Below are positions 16,501 through 26,100 of a DNA stretch of 35,630 bases, piece after piece. The first letter of the stretch is position 1. The number at the start of each line of letters is the position of its first letter. This DNA comes from Parachlamydiaceae bacterium (GTDB taxonomy: Bacteria; Chlamydiota; Chlamydiia; Chlamydiales; Parachlamydiaceae), in contig JANWJE010000131.1 of NCBI GenBank assembly GCA_025451995.1, positions 1-35,630 of the forward strand, written 5' to 3'. The notes under the pieces are model-generated. The model made no database searches, was not told where the DNA came from, and saw only the letters and a list, made by a program, of their open reading frames with translations. A program made the translations under genes and the position numbers.

Positions 16501-19500
16501 GAAATTCTGCAAAGTCGAAATGGATATTGGATACCAAGTTTAAATATAGAAATCTCTTTAGATGGAAAATGTCTATCAGGAAAATATGAAGGAATGAAAT
16601 TAACAGAAACGAAAAATGAGGGTCTTAATTTTGAAAAAGAACTTTCCGATAATGAAAAAATCAAATTAGCAAAAATCAAAGAAAAAATTAAAGAAATAGA
16701 AAATCGAATTAAACAACCCAAGGATGCCTATTCTAAAGAAGGAACAACACTTTTATATCAAGATTCTATTGTAAAACTTCGGTTGGAGCTTAGCCAATTA
16801 AAAGAAGAAAAAGCAGCGATGGAGGGTAAAATTGTCTTAGTCAAAGGAAAGGATAGTCATAGCGTTGCACTTAAAGAAGCGAATACTACCTATCAATCTA
16901 GAGTGCAAAATGAAAATAATGCTAGAAGAAAATATCTGGCTGAATTACTTATCGGCGGCAATCAAACTGTTGAAAATTGGAAAAATCTTGAAAAAGCAAA
17001 AGAAGACAATCTCCAAATCGAGAAAAAAATTGAAACCCTTAGAATGACTCCACCCACTTATTTTGAATATAAAATCAGAGAACAAAATCGATTTAAGCCG
17101 ACTAGTTTTTCATCGGCTGTTTATTTGGCAGGTTTAAATGCAGAAAATGTTTCGTCTGTTTATTCACTTTTGTCTCCTTTGTTGGCTACCGATCGGCCCC
17201 TTACGGTTAAGGAAGAAAAGGATTTAGAAATTTTAAGAGATCAATGGAGTAAAATAGATCAGTCAAATTTTGAAAATCAAGAGATTCATCTCTATTTGAA
17301 TCTCATTCTTTTAAGGAATCAGCAACTTTCGAGAGAATTTTTTATAAGAGGCAAATTGCCGGATTGGAATTCTTCAAAAATTGAATCGATAAAAACACAA
17401 ATCATCAACGAAAGTCAAAATATTCATCTTTTGAATAGAAAAACAAATTCTTCGCTTTCATCCCTTTGGCGTCAGGTAGAATGCGAATTTACAATGACTG
17501 AATCCTTGAATGCCTTTTCATCTGAAATATCAAATGAATCATTAGATGTCCAACAGCTTAATCTTGCTGCTAATGTAAAAGATACACCCATAGAAAAAAT
17601 GGTGCTGAGCAGTGCATGCATCTGGAAAAAAAAGGAGATTGAAGGAAAATTAGAACCTACCCAGATAGAACTTATGAGGAGATTGAGAGAAGAAATTCAA
17701 GGCCCTGAAGTGATTGATCAAGAAAAGGGATTTTATTTTGAAAACTTTGGTCTCTTTGATGAACAAAAATTAATGAATCTTTTTAGAGTCACCGAAAATA
17801 AAAATGGTGTTTTTAAGATGACTTCTCAAAATATTCATGAGCTGACTGTCTGGCTGAAACAAACTCATTGGATTGATGAAATTGTTGTTGGAGATCAAAC
17901 TTATTTGCACTTGTCTAGTCATCCTAAAGAATTTTCACACAATCTTTTAAGCACTTACTTAGAGGAAAGCCATTTTACTAAAAATGAAGTCTTACAGATT
18001 TGGAATAGGCTTACCCAATTTTTCAATCAAGTCGCTTTAAATGGCGGTGAGTATCGCCTAGAGGAAGGTAAACTTGGACAATTACAATCTGCAATAGAAG
18101 CAGCAGATCAAGCACATAAACTAGAATATCTTGAAGCGAAAGATCAAATTGAAGGTTTTTTAGATGAATATCCAAGTTTAACAATGATTGATTTGCGCAA
18201 TGCATTTCTAACGGATAATTATTCGGATATATTGCCTTCTATTGATCAGAAGGAAAAAGAAAAACAATGCGGCAAGCTGCGCAATTCTTTGACAAGAATG
18301 CTTTTTGCTCACACCGAGATGCAGCATTTAGACAACGTAAAAAATTTGATAATGAAAAAAGATCCGTCAGAAAAAGAAATATCTGCGGCTCTTGTTTTGT
18401 TGAATACAAGACGCAATTACGATCTCACTATTCTTTCTCCTACAGATAAACAACTTAAAGAAATTTCCAAAGATAAACTTTCTGAAGAGCAAAGAATGGC
18501 CCGTGCATTTTTAGTTTTTGAAGAGGGATTTGGATTTAGATGCAATATTGCACAAGTCGATATTTTTAGGGGTTTATTAATTTCCAAACAAGATGATCCT
18601 GATAAAATCGATGCGGTTCAAGCTCGCATGGGCTTTGGAAAAACTGCTTTGATGGATCTGATTGCATTAGCGAGAGCCGATGGAGAAAAATTAGTTAGGC
18701 TCATTGTCCCTGCACAATTACTAGAAAAAAATTCAGCAGACCTTTCAAAATCCCTCAATATTTCTATTGGAAAAAATGCATTTAAAGATGAGTTTAGTCG
18801 TTATCAAATTGCAAATGACGAACAAGAGAGTGATGGTAAGGAAAGCCCTAGATTATTATCTCTTAAATGTGCAGCAGAAGATTTAAAGAAACGCCTGGCA
18901 TTCTATAAAAATGTGAGGGATAACCGCCATATTCTTGTCCAGCCTCCTCATACACGCAATGCTTTGGAAGACCAAGCGAAAATTTTTCTTTCTATGCTCG
19001 ATGTAGTCAATGAGCCAAAATCTAGAAAAGCCCTTATGGAATGTATAGTCACTCTGGATGAAATTCGATCCATGCAAACATTGACTGCCTTTGATGAATT
19101 GGATGTGACCCAAGACCCTATTAGCACTGATGTCAATTATACAACGGGAGAAAAAAAATTAATTAATCCAACTGAGATTTTACCAATTGAGAAGATCATA
19201 GATGTCATTACAAAAAATCCCGATCAAACGACAGTAGCTAAAGACTTGTTAATTGCATTTGACATTCAAGAAAATCAAACTGAAATTTTAAAATTTATTA
19301 CAGATCCAACTTCATCCATACCCAATCATTTCCCAATGGATAAAGCAGATGTGCTTTTTTTATGCCGGGGGATTTGCACAGATACACATCTGTTTAACAT
19401 GATTGCAACAAAAGCTCCTAATACTGACTTCGGTGTTTGGTTCGAACTCAATCAAGACGGTAGTAAAGCATACGATTATAAAAGCACCAATCCCACAATG

Positions 19501-22500
19501 GAATCCCCGTTAAAGGCCCCTCTTCTTATTGCTGTCCCTTACAATGCAGCTAACACCCCAAAACAAAGGGGCTCGCAATTTGATAATTTAGAAGTCGCAG
19601 CAATTGCTACAATGAGATTTTACCAAGATCATACTACTAAAATCGAGGATGATCCTCACCTTGCATTTATGATTGACTCAATACGTGAAGGAGATGTGTT
19701 TGATTTCTTTATTTCTAAAGAAGAGTTAGCTCTTCTCGCTGAGTTAAGAAAAGTGGCTGACATTGAAGATATTCAAATTAGAAATCAAACAAGAAAAGAA
19801 TTCTATTCTCATCTCAATCAAGAAATGTTGGTGACATTAAAGAGAACTTTGGGTCGGTGCCTTGTGGCTAAGCAGGTAAAATTTGATGCAGGGAAGGCAA
19901 ATAGCGACCGTTATGAACAGGGAACCATCAATGATGAAATGATTGGCTTTTCAGGAACTTCCGGGGATACATCATCCCATTTCACGAATGTTCGAAAAGA
20001 TCCGGGCGCTGATGGAAATATGACGATAGGAATCATGGGTCGAAAAAATTGTCAAAAAACAGCCGTTTTAGATTTTCAAGAGTTATCTCAAAAAGACGCG
20101 GAGTCATTTACAAGTTTATTGCTCGATCAATTAATCAAACAAGGAACGCCGGATACTCGAGCTTTGATCGATGTTGGAGGCTTATGCAAAGTTAATAGTA
20201 ATAGAATGGCTGAATTGCTCTTCGAAAAAATCATCGCAAAAAATGGCCTGGGATGCAAAGAGCCCTTAAAAGGAATTATTTTTTTTGACAGTGCCACCAA
20301 TATTTTAAAAGTCCTTCAATCAGATGGTCATGGCGGCACTGTTGCGGTTGACTATACGGTTGCACACCGAAAAGAATCCAATGAAAAAGGATCTTATTTT
20401 ACCGGCTATGGCCAAATCCACTCCCGCGGTGCTGATATCCCTCAAATAGATAAAGCTAATGCCATCCTCACATTTGATTTTTGCATCACAAATAGTGATT
20501 GGAAACAAGCGATCATGAGAATGAGAAAGATTATTAATCCGGCATCCGGTCAAAATTTTCTTACAGTGCTTTCTCCAAAAACAGCCTTACAGATTCAAAT
20601 GGATCTTAACCTAAAGGAAAAACCTACCGGGCAAGATATTGCTCTTTGGCTGCGCATGCAGGAGATTGGATTTGGCTTAGAAGATATTCCGGCGATTGTT
20701 AGAAAGGAATACGATGCAATTATTAAAAATGCGATTATGCAACAACAAGCTAAGGTATCCATCAATTTATGGAGGAAAGGAATACCAAGCGACAAGGATT
20801 TTATTCTCTTTAACCAATTTATAAAAAAACTCAATCATATTAGCGAATTTATCCAGATGACGGAAGGTGATTTGAAGAATAAATATGGCTCAGTCATTTC
20901 AAACGCGAAGAGAAATCAATTTTTAGAAGAACTCAATGAAAAATTAACATTTAAGTTAAATGAAGTTTTTGATGCAGTTAGAGTCATCAATAACAAACTT
21001 AAATTAGATGTTAAAGTAGATGCAGAAGCAAGAAGACCTTATGTTGATGCCGGAATGAGAATCGCTGAGATTCGAAGACCGCAACTTCCAGAACGTTTTC
21101 TTACTCGTTCACAAAATGCACTGGGGATCGTTCAATCAGAATCTCAAATCCAATCTGTTGTACAAGCTCAGGCGCAAGCGCAAGCACAAGCACAAGCACA
21201 AGCGCAGGCCCAGGCTCAAGCGCATGCTTATGCTCAAGTTACCGTGGATGAGGATATCACCCCTGTAAATCTTAAAATTATAGAAAAGGAATATCGTCAA
21301 CCGGATTTAAACTTTATCGGCAAAGAAAACAATGTTTCTGCCCATGAAATGAAACACATGAAACATCTGTTTGACGTGGATGATAGAGTCGTGTGCAGCC
21401 CTGCTTATCTCAAACAAAATGATGATATTGCACAAGCCATTCCCCCCATTCGTTTTTTTCTGTATCATCCAAGAAGTGAAGGGGGGTTACCCCAAATGTA
21501 TTTAGTGGATCAAGATGAAGCCAATTTATTTAAACTTAACAAAAATAAATATCCGGATATCTCCCTCTTTGATGTACGCGAATATGGAAATAAGGAATGG
21601 ATGCCACTTGCAGGACCGCAGGTCAGCCCAGATGTTCTTCTTGAAGATACCAATTGCCAAAAACTGCTGTTTTTAACAGATAAACGAGGGGTCAAGCAGT
21701 TTCATTCACTTGATCAAATTGCTTTGGATTTAAAAGAAATCATTGCGAGAGAAGAGCTTGATCCAAAACTTATTCTACAAGAAACATCCGGAAATATTCA
21801 GCCTCTCCTTCATTTTAATCAATGGGGTTATGGTGGAAAAAGAGAGATTATGATTCCTTTAACTATTAAGAGAGATCTCTTAAAAGAACATCTCTATTTG
21901 AGTGTTGAAGGGCAAAAAATTAAAATTAATGAAAACATACAACCAAGAATTAGAGATTTAATAGAGAAAAAACATCCCGATGTCTTTCAAACCACAAAAA
22001 CACAGATCGAAAAAGAAATCGAAGAATTGACCGTTCAAGAACAACATCTGGAAAAAGAATTAGAAATACAACAAAGAGAGAAAAAGACAACTATAATTGA
22101 TTTAAACAAACTGATTAGGGCAAAAAATGCACACGTTCTCGATTTAATAAAAGAAGCTGCAGATCTGAAAAGATTGGAAAGTCAATATAAAGAAGCAGCA
22201 ATAGAAATTATATTCGCTGAAACAAAGGAACTTCGACAAGATGTGGTAAAATTTGAAGATGTCGTTCTAAAATCGGCTAAATCAAAGCTTGAGGCTGTTG
22301 AATTTCTTAAACAATTTGAAGGAAGCCGTATACCAAATAAAGATGAAAAAACAAAAATTAAAAAAAAGAAAGATTTTCTTGAACAAGTGGAACATCAAGA
22401 AAACAAACTCAAAAAAATAAAGGAAATCCTCGCTGAGCAAGAAAAAGCATTGATTCCGGAAGTCTTAGATTATCACATTTCTATGTCTTACGTTCCTCTG

Positions 22501-23184
22501 AATATTGCTTTAAATCCAGACCAAAGAGAAAAATTAAAGGGATTAAAAAAAGAATATGAACTGGCTGAAAAGTTATTAAATGAAAAATATAAACCCGGAT
22601 CTTATTTATTGACACCGCCTCACCCCAATGAGGAATTTGATACATCCTCAGAATGGGTTGTCCAAACACCTCCATTGAGGCAGTTATTGCTTGAATTAGA
22701 TAATCATATCGGTGAAATCAATCAAGAAATTGAGCAAATTGCAAAAACAATTGGCAAAACAACACATGAAATGGATGAAATCATTCATTCGATTCAGGAT
22801 CAATTATCGCTTTGTAAAAAAACCTTAGATGAAACTAAAAGGTGCAAGATTTCTATCGATAATGTTTTAGAGCAACAATCGCGAGCAGAAAAACAGCTTC
22901 TGGAACACAATATTTTTCTTGATGAAAGTTCTAAAATGCGTTTACTTGAAAATAATTTTAATCTAAGCGGCCTCCTCGAAATACAAAAAGGATCAAATTT
23001 TTCTACAACCATGCATTTTGATCCTCCCAAATTTTATGATAAATATAACGATTTACTACTGCAGCGAACAGATCGGTTGGGGGTTGATTCAAACGAAAAA
23101 ATCATCAGTCTATTAAATGATTCTGCCTATGCTGCTGTGATGAATGAGGCAAAACAGACTAAGGATAGAGGGCTCATCTTATGA
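10546..23184 (+). CDS. Giant DUF3638/DUF3645-like P-loop protein, 4212 residues
   Basis: One uninterrupted 12.6-kb frame. The N-terminal 450 residues are helical with one hydrophobic segment near 217-237. Around 490 there is a GHWLHGMRIGVEK patch, and a coiled coil at about 900-965. Residues 2660-3345 carry the ordered signatures of the eukaryotic DUF3638/DUF3645 giants: ARMGFGKTALMDLIALARAD (K2699), LDEIRSM (D2838-E2839), the VPYNAA DUF3645-type block (V2997), GFSGTSGD (G3134), HSRGADIP (H3292) and AIMRMRK (M3324). This order resembles a divergent SF2-like ATPase. A ten-fold QA repeat (3540-3559) and a long C-terminal coiled coil (about 3820-4125) follow. The start is ATG 10546, not the TTG at 10540. 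The stop overlaps the next gene as ATGA. Function is unknown. Confidence 0.9.
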   Translation: MDNSFSLRPNSKINSLNINDLIQATTIEQFRLILNGLDLEDLLILEKEVLSAFPDNEIGKQMIRAILDYKIELRWKMKEKFPTQKLITSFQASMLEQSDRISNKISNEILNVLNKELVSLLSELKERDQLENVLNAMSQEELAVCRERILMCPDFRSLALDEQIKAHLSQLEIQSGKQGQFLKVQFVVRNLVNKIKEEEIPLKDRITRKVNSDVIGRIASAITTPFIFIASFFYHFTTHLKNLIHYLGKAEPARYLKSKVKQLPENEKPKWAAGAVTQILSTVPPPLSEPEKDMLENLHRRYILSDINKPKHHISHALGMTITNLVAERMGRNPDYDEGGYAELTSDFERQILEEIRNPQKRIAFKRDYGLTDEDIQKLDKYYEGLNRGKEINETMCVLGLIPLDEIILSIIKDLVDNKNKEISNRQKKQLAPYLNRTNKIKDIEKTLNKDLLQIIESKISDKTSEMYNKRNEEIRTIGRQFLLKCHELKPGQSMFIDYGHWLHGMRIGVEKTQDRQFIFKLYDNSGGIESTLLATKGFFGRLSFISRYIGHEPLKMALQVKVSENQLYAKGEDYFHRLLSRDIGQETVKDSQAEMQYLNKIGSLLGTWLEKKLIDAYQKDPESKYLLSWLGGMLDEYYYVRPKIDKWEKTLQAFGSIAPESAEFVPSLRSPAESNICYAQRMQTNQLDVLGDTLYTKFGRFVNEWCLNKILESAKTAGALNDEQIDEIKNQDKIILKPEEIKEESLHLVNVTKDQLLNSGTQFYSSAAKLISHNIQKLKVNRRIVVEENDPAALPRLNESQALRFAKMTPPLTKEDLAEITIVNQFELGRKKVRRVEIFLNGKRYQINSNTYLKLLKIIPEALSDPAVIENLSYLYEDRFLPASVKSEFKKIFGLQKIEILKKQRESIGEVENKLQTQLVDLNHEEKKASERLENNLSEMKKVQEEIEYDSETKYRNTKRLQTRVDHLNFERIQLEIYLAHVKGFLAEVKQSLGVDGNDLGIENLKERWGKVPTDLDIRKIGSRFITIHDQLQRWDENASMREKLLRDHQTTLYRALLKNVQDSLNNEIHRELKKNPTFHLIFDLAKGDIGSPKMRQIKPEHMHGEAAFEIQKISKNYSDYLTNQFSQYLQMKGLELDENNNKENENDIWKMTSQISELTDLTNLSSILKDHDETAHQWKELKDAWVIDLAKVWAKHEGTSILDNIEDLSNRLNIELCNEQFHHWLEKNTNHKMVEFRALEFSIDLSPEIIKNIKSQHSAIDLDEKEVQRRLGRFFKAQNLKLKLHALSENRKNIIQHTKEQPLILKSEPFLQTNEHVFSGITQKYQSNFDEKNFSSLSTVNFLRKNPPPIYDPSTSLKEYESAILQYLSKLEQNKGLDNQKERIIAYINKSLEFFSENTDLEIDKKTLEILSFSFLKHCSNENHVSIEDMMMTIDNDERSEILKGILSIGLLTSRSDGRIEVNKEFFVIAKQWQRLLNFKSPFLENLLSKMELNLNSSNPPLKILDQAKELQLAILRSPVGLECIHDGVAAIQETLFQYAKEVHDDGEGKIRSMADRFELRSGIQLEPRLIVQYYPLDLWVSDVEGKEKLGSIQGREFFERSFIEAYAHASKDEKILLENWLENGLKQCGNSLLKVPTSIFLKQIKEKLDIQTKEDSLDIERFIDSLINENSKEGQDRIFGFAMVIRTNRVKIQKELSKENPDSKKLNELYANVCCARLCYELLIEEASESVKNSFEQNFEYKKELHGAVCGMRDIEQYLEAWLSKIAKNDGADLLKNKLIEYQNGKKISYDVLKMDATTQLKPFKEIDGFISLSKNFNWDVLHGFIYRGNSRSTTLPAAIKIDDAMQKLKLQDLPFQKIGIAYVYSEDGEPQVIIAEREKGLLIQRKMKLLDGSSKMLQYLPFNEVEQLPEAVRDRLGIKQYWIDNNNNIHGFNEEGIPIVQLSKDNRGWMIKIEGKGELRLISNLKQTSILKELLRNIPLGEILQSRNGYWIPSLNIEISLDGKCLSGKYEGMKLTETKNEGLNFEKELSDNEKIKLAKIKEKIKEIENRIKQPKDAYSKEGTTLLYQDSIVKLRLELSQLKEEKAAMEGKIVLVKGKDSHSVALKEANTTYQSRVQNENNARRKYLAELLIGGNQTVENWKNLEKAKEDNLQIEKKIETLRMTPPTYFEYKIREQNRFKPTSFSSAVYLAGLNAENVSSVYSLLSPLLATDRPLTVKEEKDLEILRDQWSKIDQSNFENQEIHLYLNLILLRNQQLSREFFIRGKLPDWNSSKIESIKTQIINESQNIHLLNRKTNSSLSSLWRQVECEFTMTESLNAFSSEISNESLDVQQLNLAANVKDTPIEKMVLSSACIWKKKEIEGKLEPTQIELMRRLREEIQGPEVIDQEKGFYFENFGLFDEQKLMNLFRVTENKNGVFKMTSQNIHELTVWLKQTHWIDEIVVGDQTYLHLSSHPKEFSHNLLSTYLEESHFTKNEVLQIWNRLTQFFNQVALNGGEYRLEEGKLGQLQSAIEAADQAHKLEYLEAKDQIEGFLDEYPSLTMIDLRNAFLTDNYSDILPSIDQKEKEKQCGKLRNSLTRMLFAHTEMQHLDNVKNLIMKKDPSEKEISAALVLLNTRRNYDLTILSPTDKQLKEISKDKLSEEQRMARAFLVFEEGFGFRCNIAQVDIFRGLLISKQDDPDKIDAVQARMGFGKTALMDLIALARADGEKLVRLIVPAQLLEKNSADLSKSLNISIGKNAFKDEFSRYQIANDEQESDGKESPRLLSLKCAAEDLKKRLAFYKNVRDNRHILVQPPHTRNALEDQAKIFLSMLDVVNEPKSRKALMECIVTLDEIRSMQTLTAFDELDVTQDPISTDVNYTTGEKKLINPTEILPIEKIIDVITKNPDQTTVAKDLLIAFDIQENQTEILKFITDPTSSIPNHFPMDKADVLFLCRGICTDTHLFNMIATKAPNTDFGVWFELNQDGSKAYDYKSTNPTMESPLKAPLLIAVPYNAANTPKQRGSQFDNLEVAAIATMRFYQDHTTKIEDDPHLAFMIDSIREGDVFDFFISKEELALLAELRKVADIEDIQIRNQTRKEFYSHLNQEMLVTLKRTLGRCLVAKQVKFDAGKANSDRYEQGTINDEMIGFSGTSGDTSSHFTNVRKDPGADGNMTIGIMGRKNCQKTAVLDFQELSQKDAESFTSLLLDQLIKQGTPDTRALIDVGGLCKVNSNRMAELLFEKIIAKNGLGCKEPLKGIIFFDSATNILKVLQSDGHGGTVAVDYTVAHRKESNEKGSYFTGYGQIHSRGADIPQIDKANAILTFDFCITNSDWKQAIMRMRKIINPASGQNFLTVLSPKTALQIQMDLNLKEKPTGQDIALWLRMQEIGFGLEDIPAIVRKEYDAIIKNAIMQQQAKVSINLWRKGIPSDKDFILFNQFIKKLNHISEFIQMTEGDLKNKYGSVISNAKRNQFLEELNEKLTFKLNEVFDAVRVINNKLKLDVKVDAEARRPYVDAGMRIAEIRRPQLPERFLTRSQNALGIVQSESQIQSVVQAQAQAQAQAQAQAQAQAQAHAYAQVTVDEDITPVNLKIIEKEYRQPDLNFIGKENNVSAHEMKHMKHLFDVDDRVVCSPAYLKQNDDIAQAIPPIRFFLYHPRSEGGLPQMYLVDQDEANLFKLNKNKYPDISLFDVREYGNKEWMPLAGPQVSPDVLLEDTNCQKLLFLTDKRGVKQFHSLDQIALDLKEIIAREELDPKLILQETSGNIQPLLHFNQWGYGGKREIMIPLTIKRDLLKEHLYLSVEGQKIKINENIQPRIRDLIEKKHPDVFQTTKTQIEKEIEELTVQEQHLEKELEIQQREKKTTIIDLNKLIRAKNAHVLDLIKEAADLKRLESQYKEAAIEIIFAETKELRQDVVKFEDVVLKSAKSKLEAVEFLKQFEGSRIPNKDEKTKIKKKKDFLEQVEHQENKLKKIKEILAEQEKALIPEVLDYHISMSYVPLNIALNPDQREKLKGLKKEYELAEKLLNEKYKPGSYLLTPPHPNEEFDTSSEWVVQTPPLRQLLLELDNHIGEINQEIEQIAKTIGKTTHEMDEIIHSIQDQLSLCKKTLDETKRCKISIDNVLEQQSRAEKQLLEHNIFLDESSKMRLLENNFNLSGLLEIQKGSNFSTTMHFDPPKFYDKYNDLLLQRTDRLGVDSNEKIISLLNDSAYAAVMNEAKQTKDRGLIL
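21163..21237 (+). repeat. Gln-Ala dipeptide repeat tract inside the giant gene
   Basis: Ten consecutive CAR-GCN codon pairs (21163-21222) encode (QA)10, residues 3540-3559, followed by HAYAQ. CAA/CAG and GCA/GCG/GCT/GCC are mixed, so the tract is not a fresh slippage product throughout, although three identical CAAGCA units sit in the middle. It separates the ATPase-like region from the C-terminal coiled-coil part and could be a flexible or helical linker of variable length. Confidence 0.85.
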
Positions 23185-26100
23185 CAAATCACTTGATTGT
23201 TAGAGCACAATATGTCAATAACCATTTGATTATTACTTCTGATGATGCAGCCGTCAACGATGATTTATTAATTAAGCAAAAAATAGCCCTATTGGCTAAG
23301 GAAATTTTTTCTGCAGCAGATAGCGACAAATTAAATAAACAAATCAATTTTTATTTTAATGAAAATAAAATCACTGCTGTTATAAAAAAAAATAATAAAT
23401 TAAGTGAATATAATTTATCTGCTAATATTAATGTTTTGCAGCGCGCGGAAGAGTTAGCTCAATTAATTAGCAAGATCAAAAGCAATCATTTAGAAACAAG
23501 TAAAGAATCAAACCAAAGGACACCGTTTTTTTTATTGAAAAATTCTTTAGTTTCAATTCTGTTTAGATGGATTGAACGCAGTTACCTTTATACTTTTACA
23601 CTCGAACCACAAGTAGATGGAATCACTCATTCTTTTTTTGAAAATTCTGTAAATGAAATAAATATGAAAGTGCGATGGAGAACAAGTCATCAATTTCTTT
23701 CCAACACAGTCGATGAACTTTATCGACAGTATAATGAAGGGCGAAAGGATGAACTCTTTTCTAGAGATGAGCTGTATCAATTAATTTCCAAAAAATTAGA
23801 AAAATCATTCTCCTCTCATTTCTTTGCAATCACACACACAATCATCAATAAAGAGGAAATGAAAGTATTGAGAAATGAAAGAAAACTCTTTGAGGCAATT
23901 TCTTTACTTCAAAAGTGTAAAAATGAGGAAGAAATTCAAGAGGCAGACAGATATTGGTCTGAAACAATCGATAGAATTCCGGCTCTTGATTTTCCCATCG
24001 AACAACTCGCCTTAACTGAATCAAATATTCAAACTGAAAAAAAATTAATATTATCTTGGGACCGCATTTTAAAAGATCTAAGGGAAAAAGGGGGACTAAA
24101 TAAAATTGATGATGATAAAAAGCAACCGGCAGAACTGATAAAACAAATTCGCTTTGCTGATGCTTATATTCATGCGTGTCAACTTCTACCAAAAGAGTTT
24201 CGAGATATTTTTCAGGAATTTCATGTTTTAGATACTCAAAGAATTGAAAGTTTTATTCATAAACAACCTAATATTTTTGAGTTAAAATCGATTGCGAGAA
24301 ATCAACTAGGAAAGAAAAGAGAAGAGGTTTTCCTGAAGTGTATTCGCCCAATTATCGATAAAAAAGAAGAAGAATTATTAGCAAAACACTTGGATTTTCT
24401 ACCCATTCTGCAGATGATTGCAGATCCTAACTCTAAAGAAATCAATGATCTAGTCGATGAAATGGAGAAGAGTCTTGCAAAAGAAATAACAATGGATGTT
24501 CGGGAGAAATTGGATCTTACAAGGGAAAAATTAATTGACTTCTTAATTTTTGATTTTGAAAGGATAGGAATTGAATATTACTTAATTTCGAATGCACAAA
24601 TTCTACATTTGAGGCAAAAAAGAGAATCATTGACAATCAAAAACCAACAAACTGAACAAATAAACCAACAGATGAATGAAGCAATAGCTTTACATTCAAA
24701 AATAAATGAAATAGACACGAAGTTGAAAAAATCAAATCCCTTGAATATTGAAGAAAAAAAATCGACATTGCTCAATGATTATCAGCAATTGACAATTAAT
24801 CTAAATGCTCTAAAAGAAGAGATTTTTGAAAATGTATCCATTTTAGATTTTCCTATAGATGCTTTGGTGAAGCCTACAATCACTCTAAGCAATCAAAATC
24901 TTATGATTGATCTATGGGGTACTTTAATTAAAAAAATGGAAGACTTTAGAAGCAAATCAACAGATGCTGATGGTCAAATCCATTTTAAAATGAAAGTCCT
25001 CAAACGCTTGTTTTTAAATCTTTCAACACCAAGCAAATTCAAATACCAAATTGGGATGCAATTAGATCGATTTGATAAACCGAAAGACGAGGCAATCGAA
25101 TGGATGAACCTTGTGTATCAAACGGCAAACCAAGAGGGTGCTGGCATAGCGCAATGGCGCCAAGATATTCAAAAAATACAACTGTCAGGGATTCGGTTTG
25201 ATCAATTAGCTGCAATGCCTATCACCTCTACAAATGCCGATCTTGCTTTTGATCTTTGGTCGCATTTACTCAATGAAAGTTTGAAGCCATTCGAAAGTGA
25301 TCTCGAGTGGATTCAATCAACAAAATTCATGAAGAATTTAGATGCCGAAAAGGTGAAAAAATATGAGGAGGCTCTTTTTTGTCATGAAAATTTATTGGAA
25401 GCATTAAGGAATATTACAGACCCCTTGATGATTGAAAAAATACAACCTCTTTTCGGGCTTGCTGATAAGGTGATATCCTTAAAAGTAAAAAATCAAATTA
25501 TCTCCGCAAGCAAGACGCTTTTTCCTCTGGACAAAACGCTTGAATTAACACCTGTAGAGTTAATTATAGGAGATGTACAAACAAAAACTTCGCCTTCAAA
25601 GGAACTCTATCGAAAGAAGGAAGATAAACAATTAAATCCTTATGAAATTCAAGGCCTCCTACTTCTTACCAAAGCATTAGCAAGTATCGAATGCCGAAAG
25701 GAAAGCTTGTTATCCACTGAAGAAACTAAACAATTAGAGGAATTTATACATACTGCAAGAAAATCAGGAAAAAAAAGTCAAATATTAAAAAGTAAATTAG
25801 ATGAAATGGTGAAAATTAACACATCAGACATCTTATCGACAATTAAGAATAAAATTTTAGGAATAGATGATCATCCCTATAAACATATTCCCTATGGGAT
25901 CAGCATGCATGCAGTGGAAATCATCTTAGGTGTGACTAAAGAATCCAAATATGACAATCAAGTGAAAATTTTGGCTGATAAATTGGAGAATATTTTAGAT
26001 AAAATCGATAAAGGAGAAAGCGTTCCTATTGATGAAAAAATGACATACAAAGAATTGGGAACTTTGACCAAAAGCATTAATAGAAGTAATCTTTTGGTCC

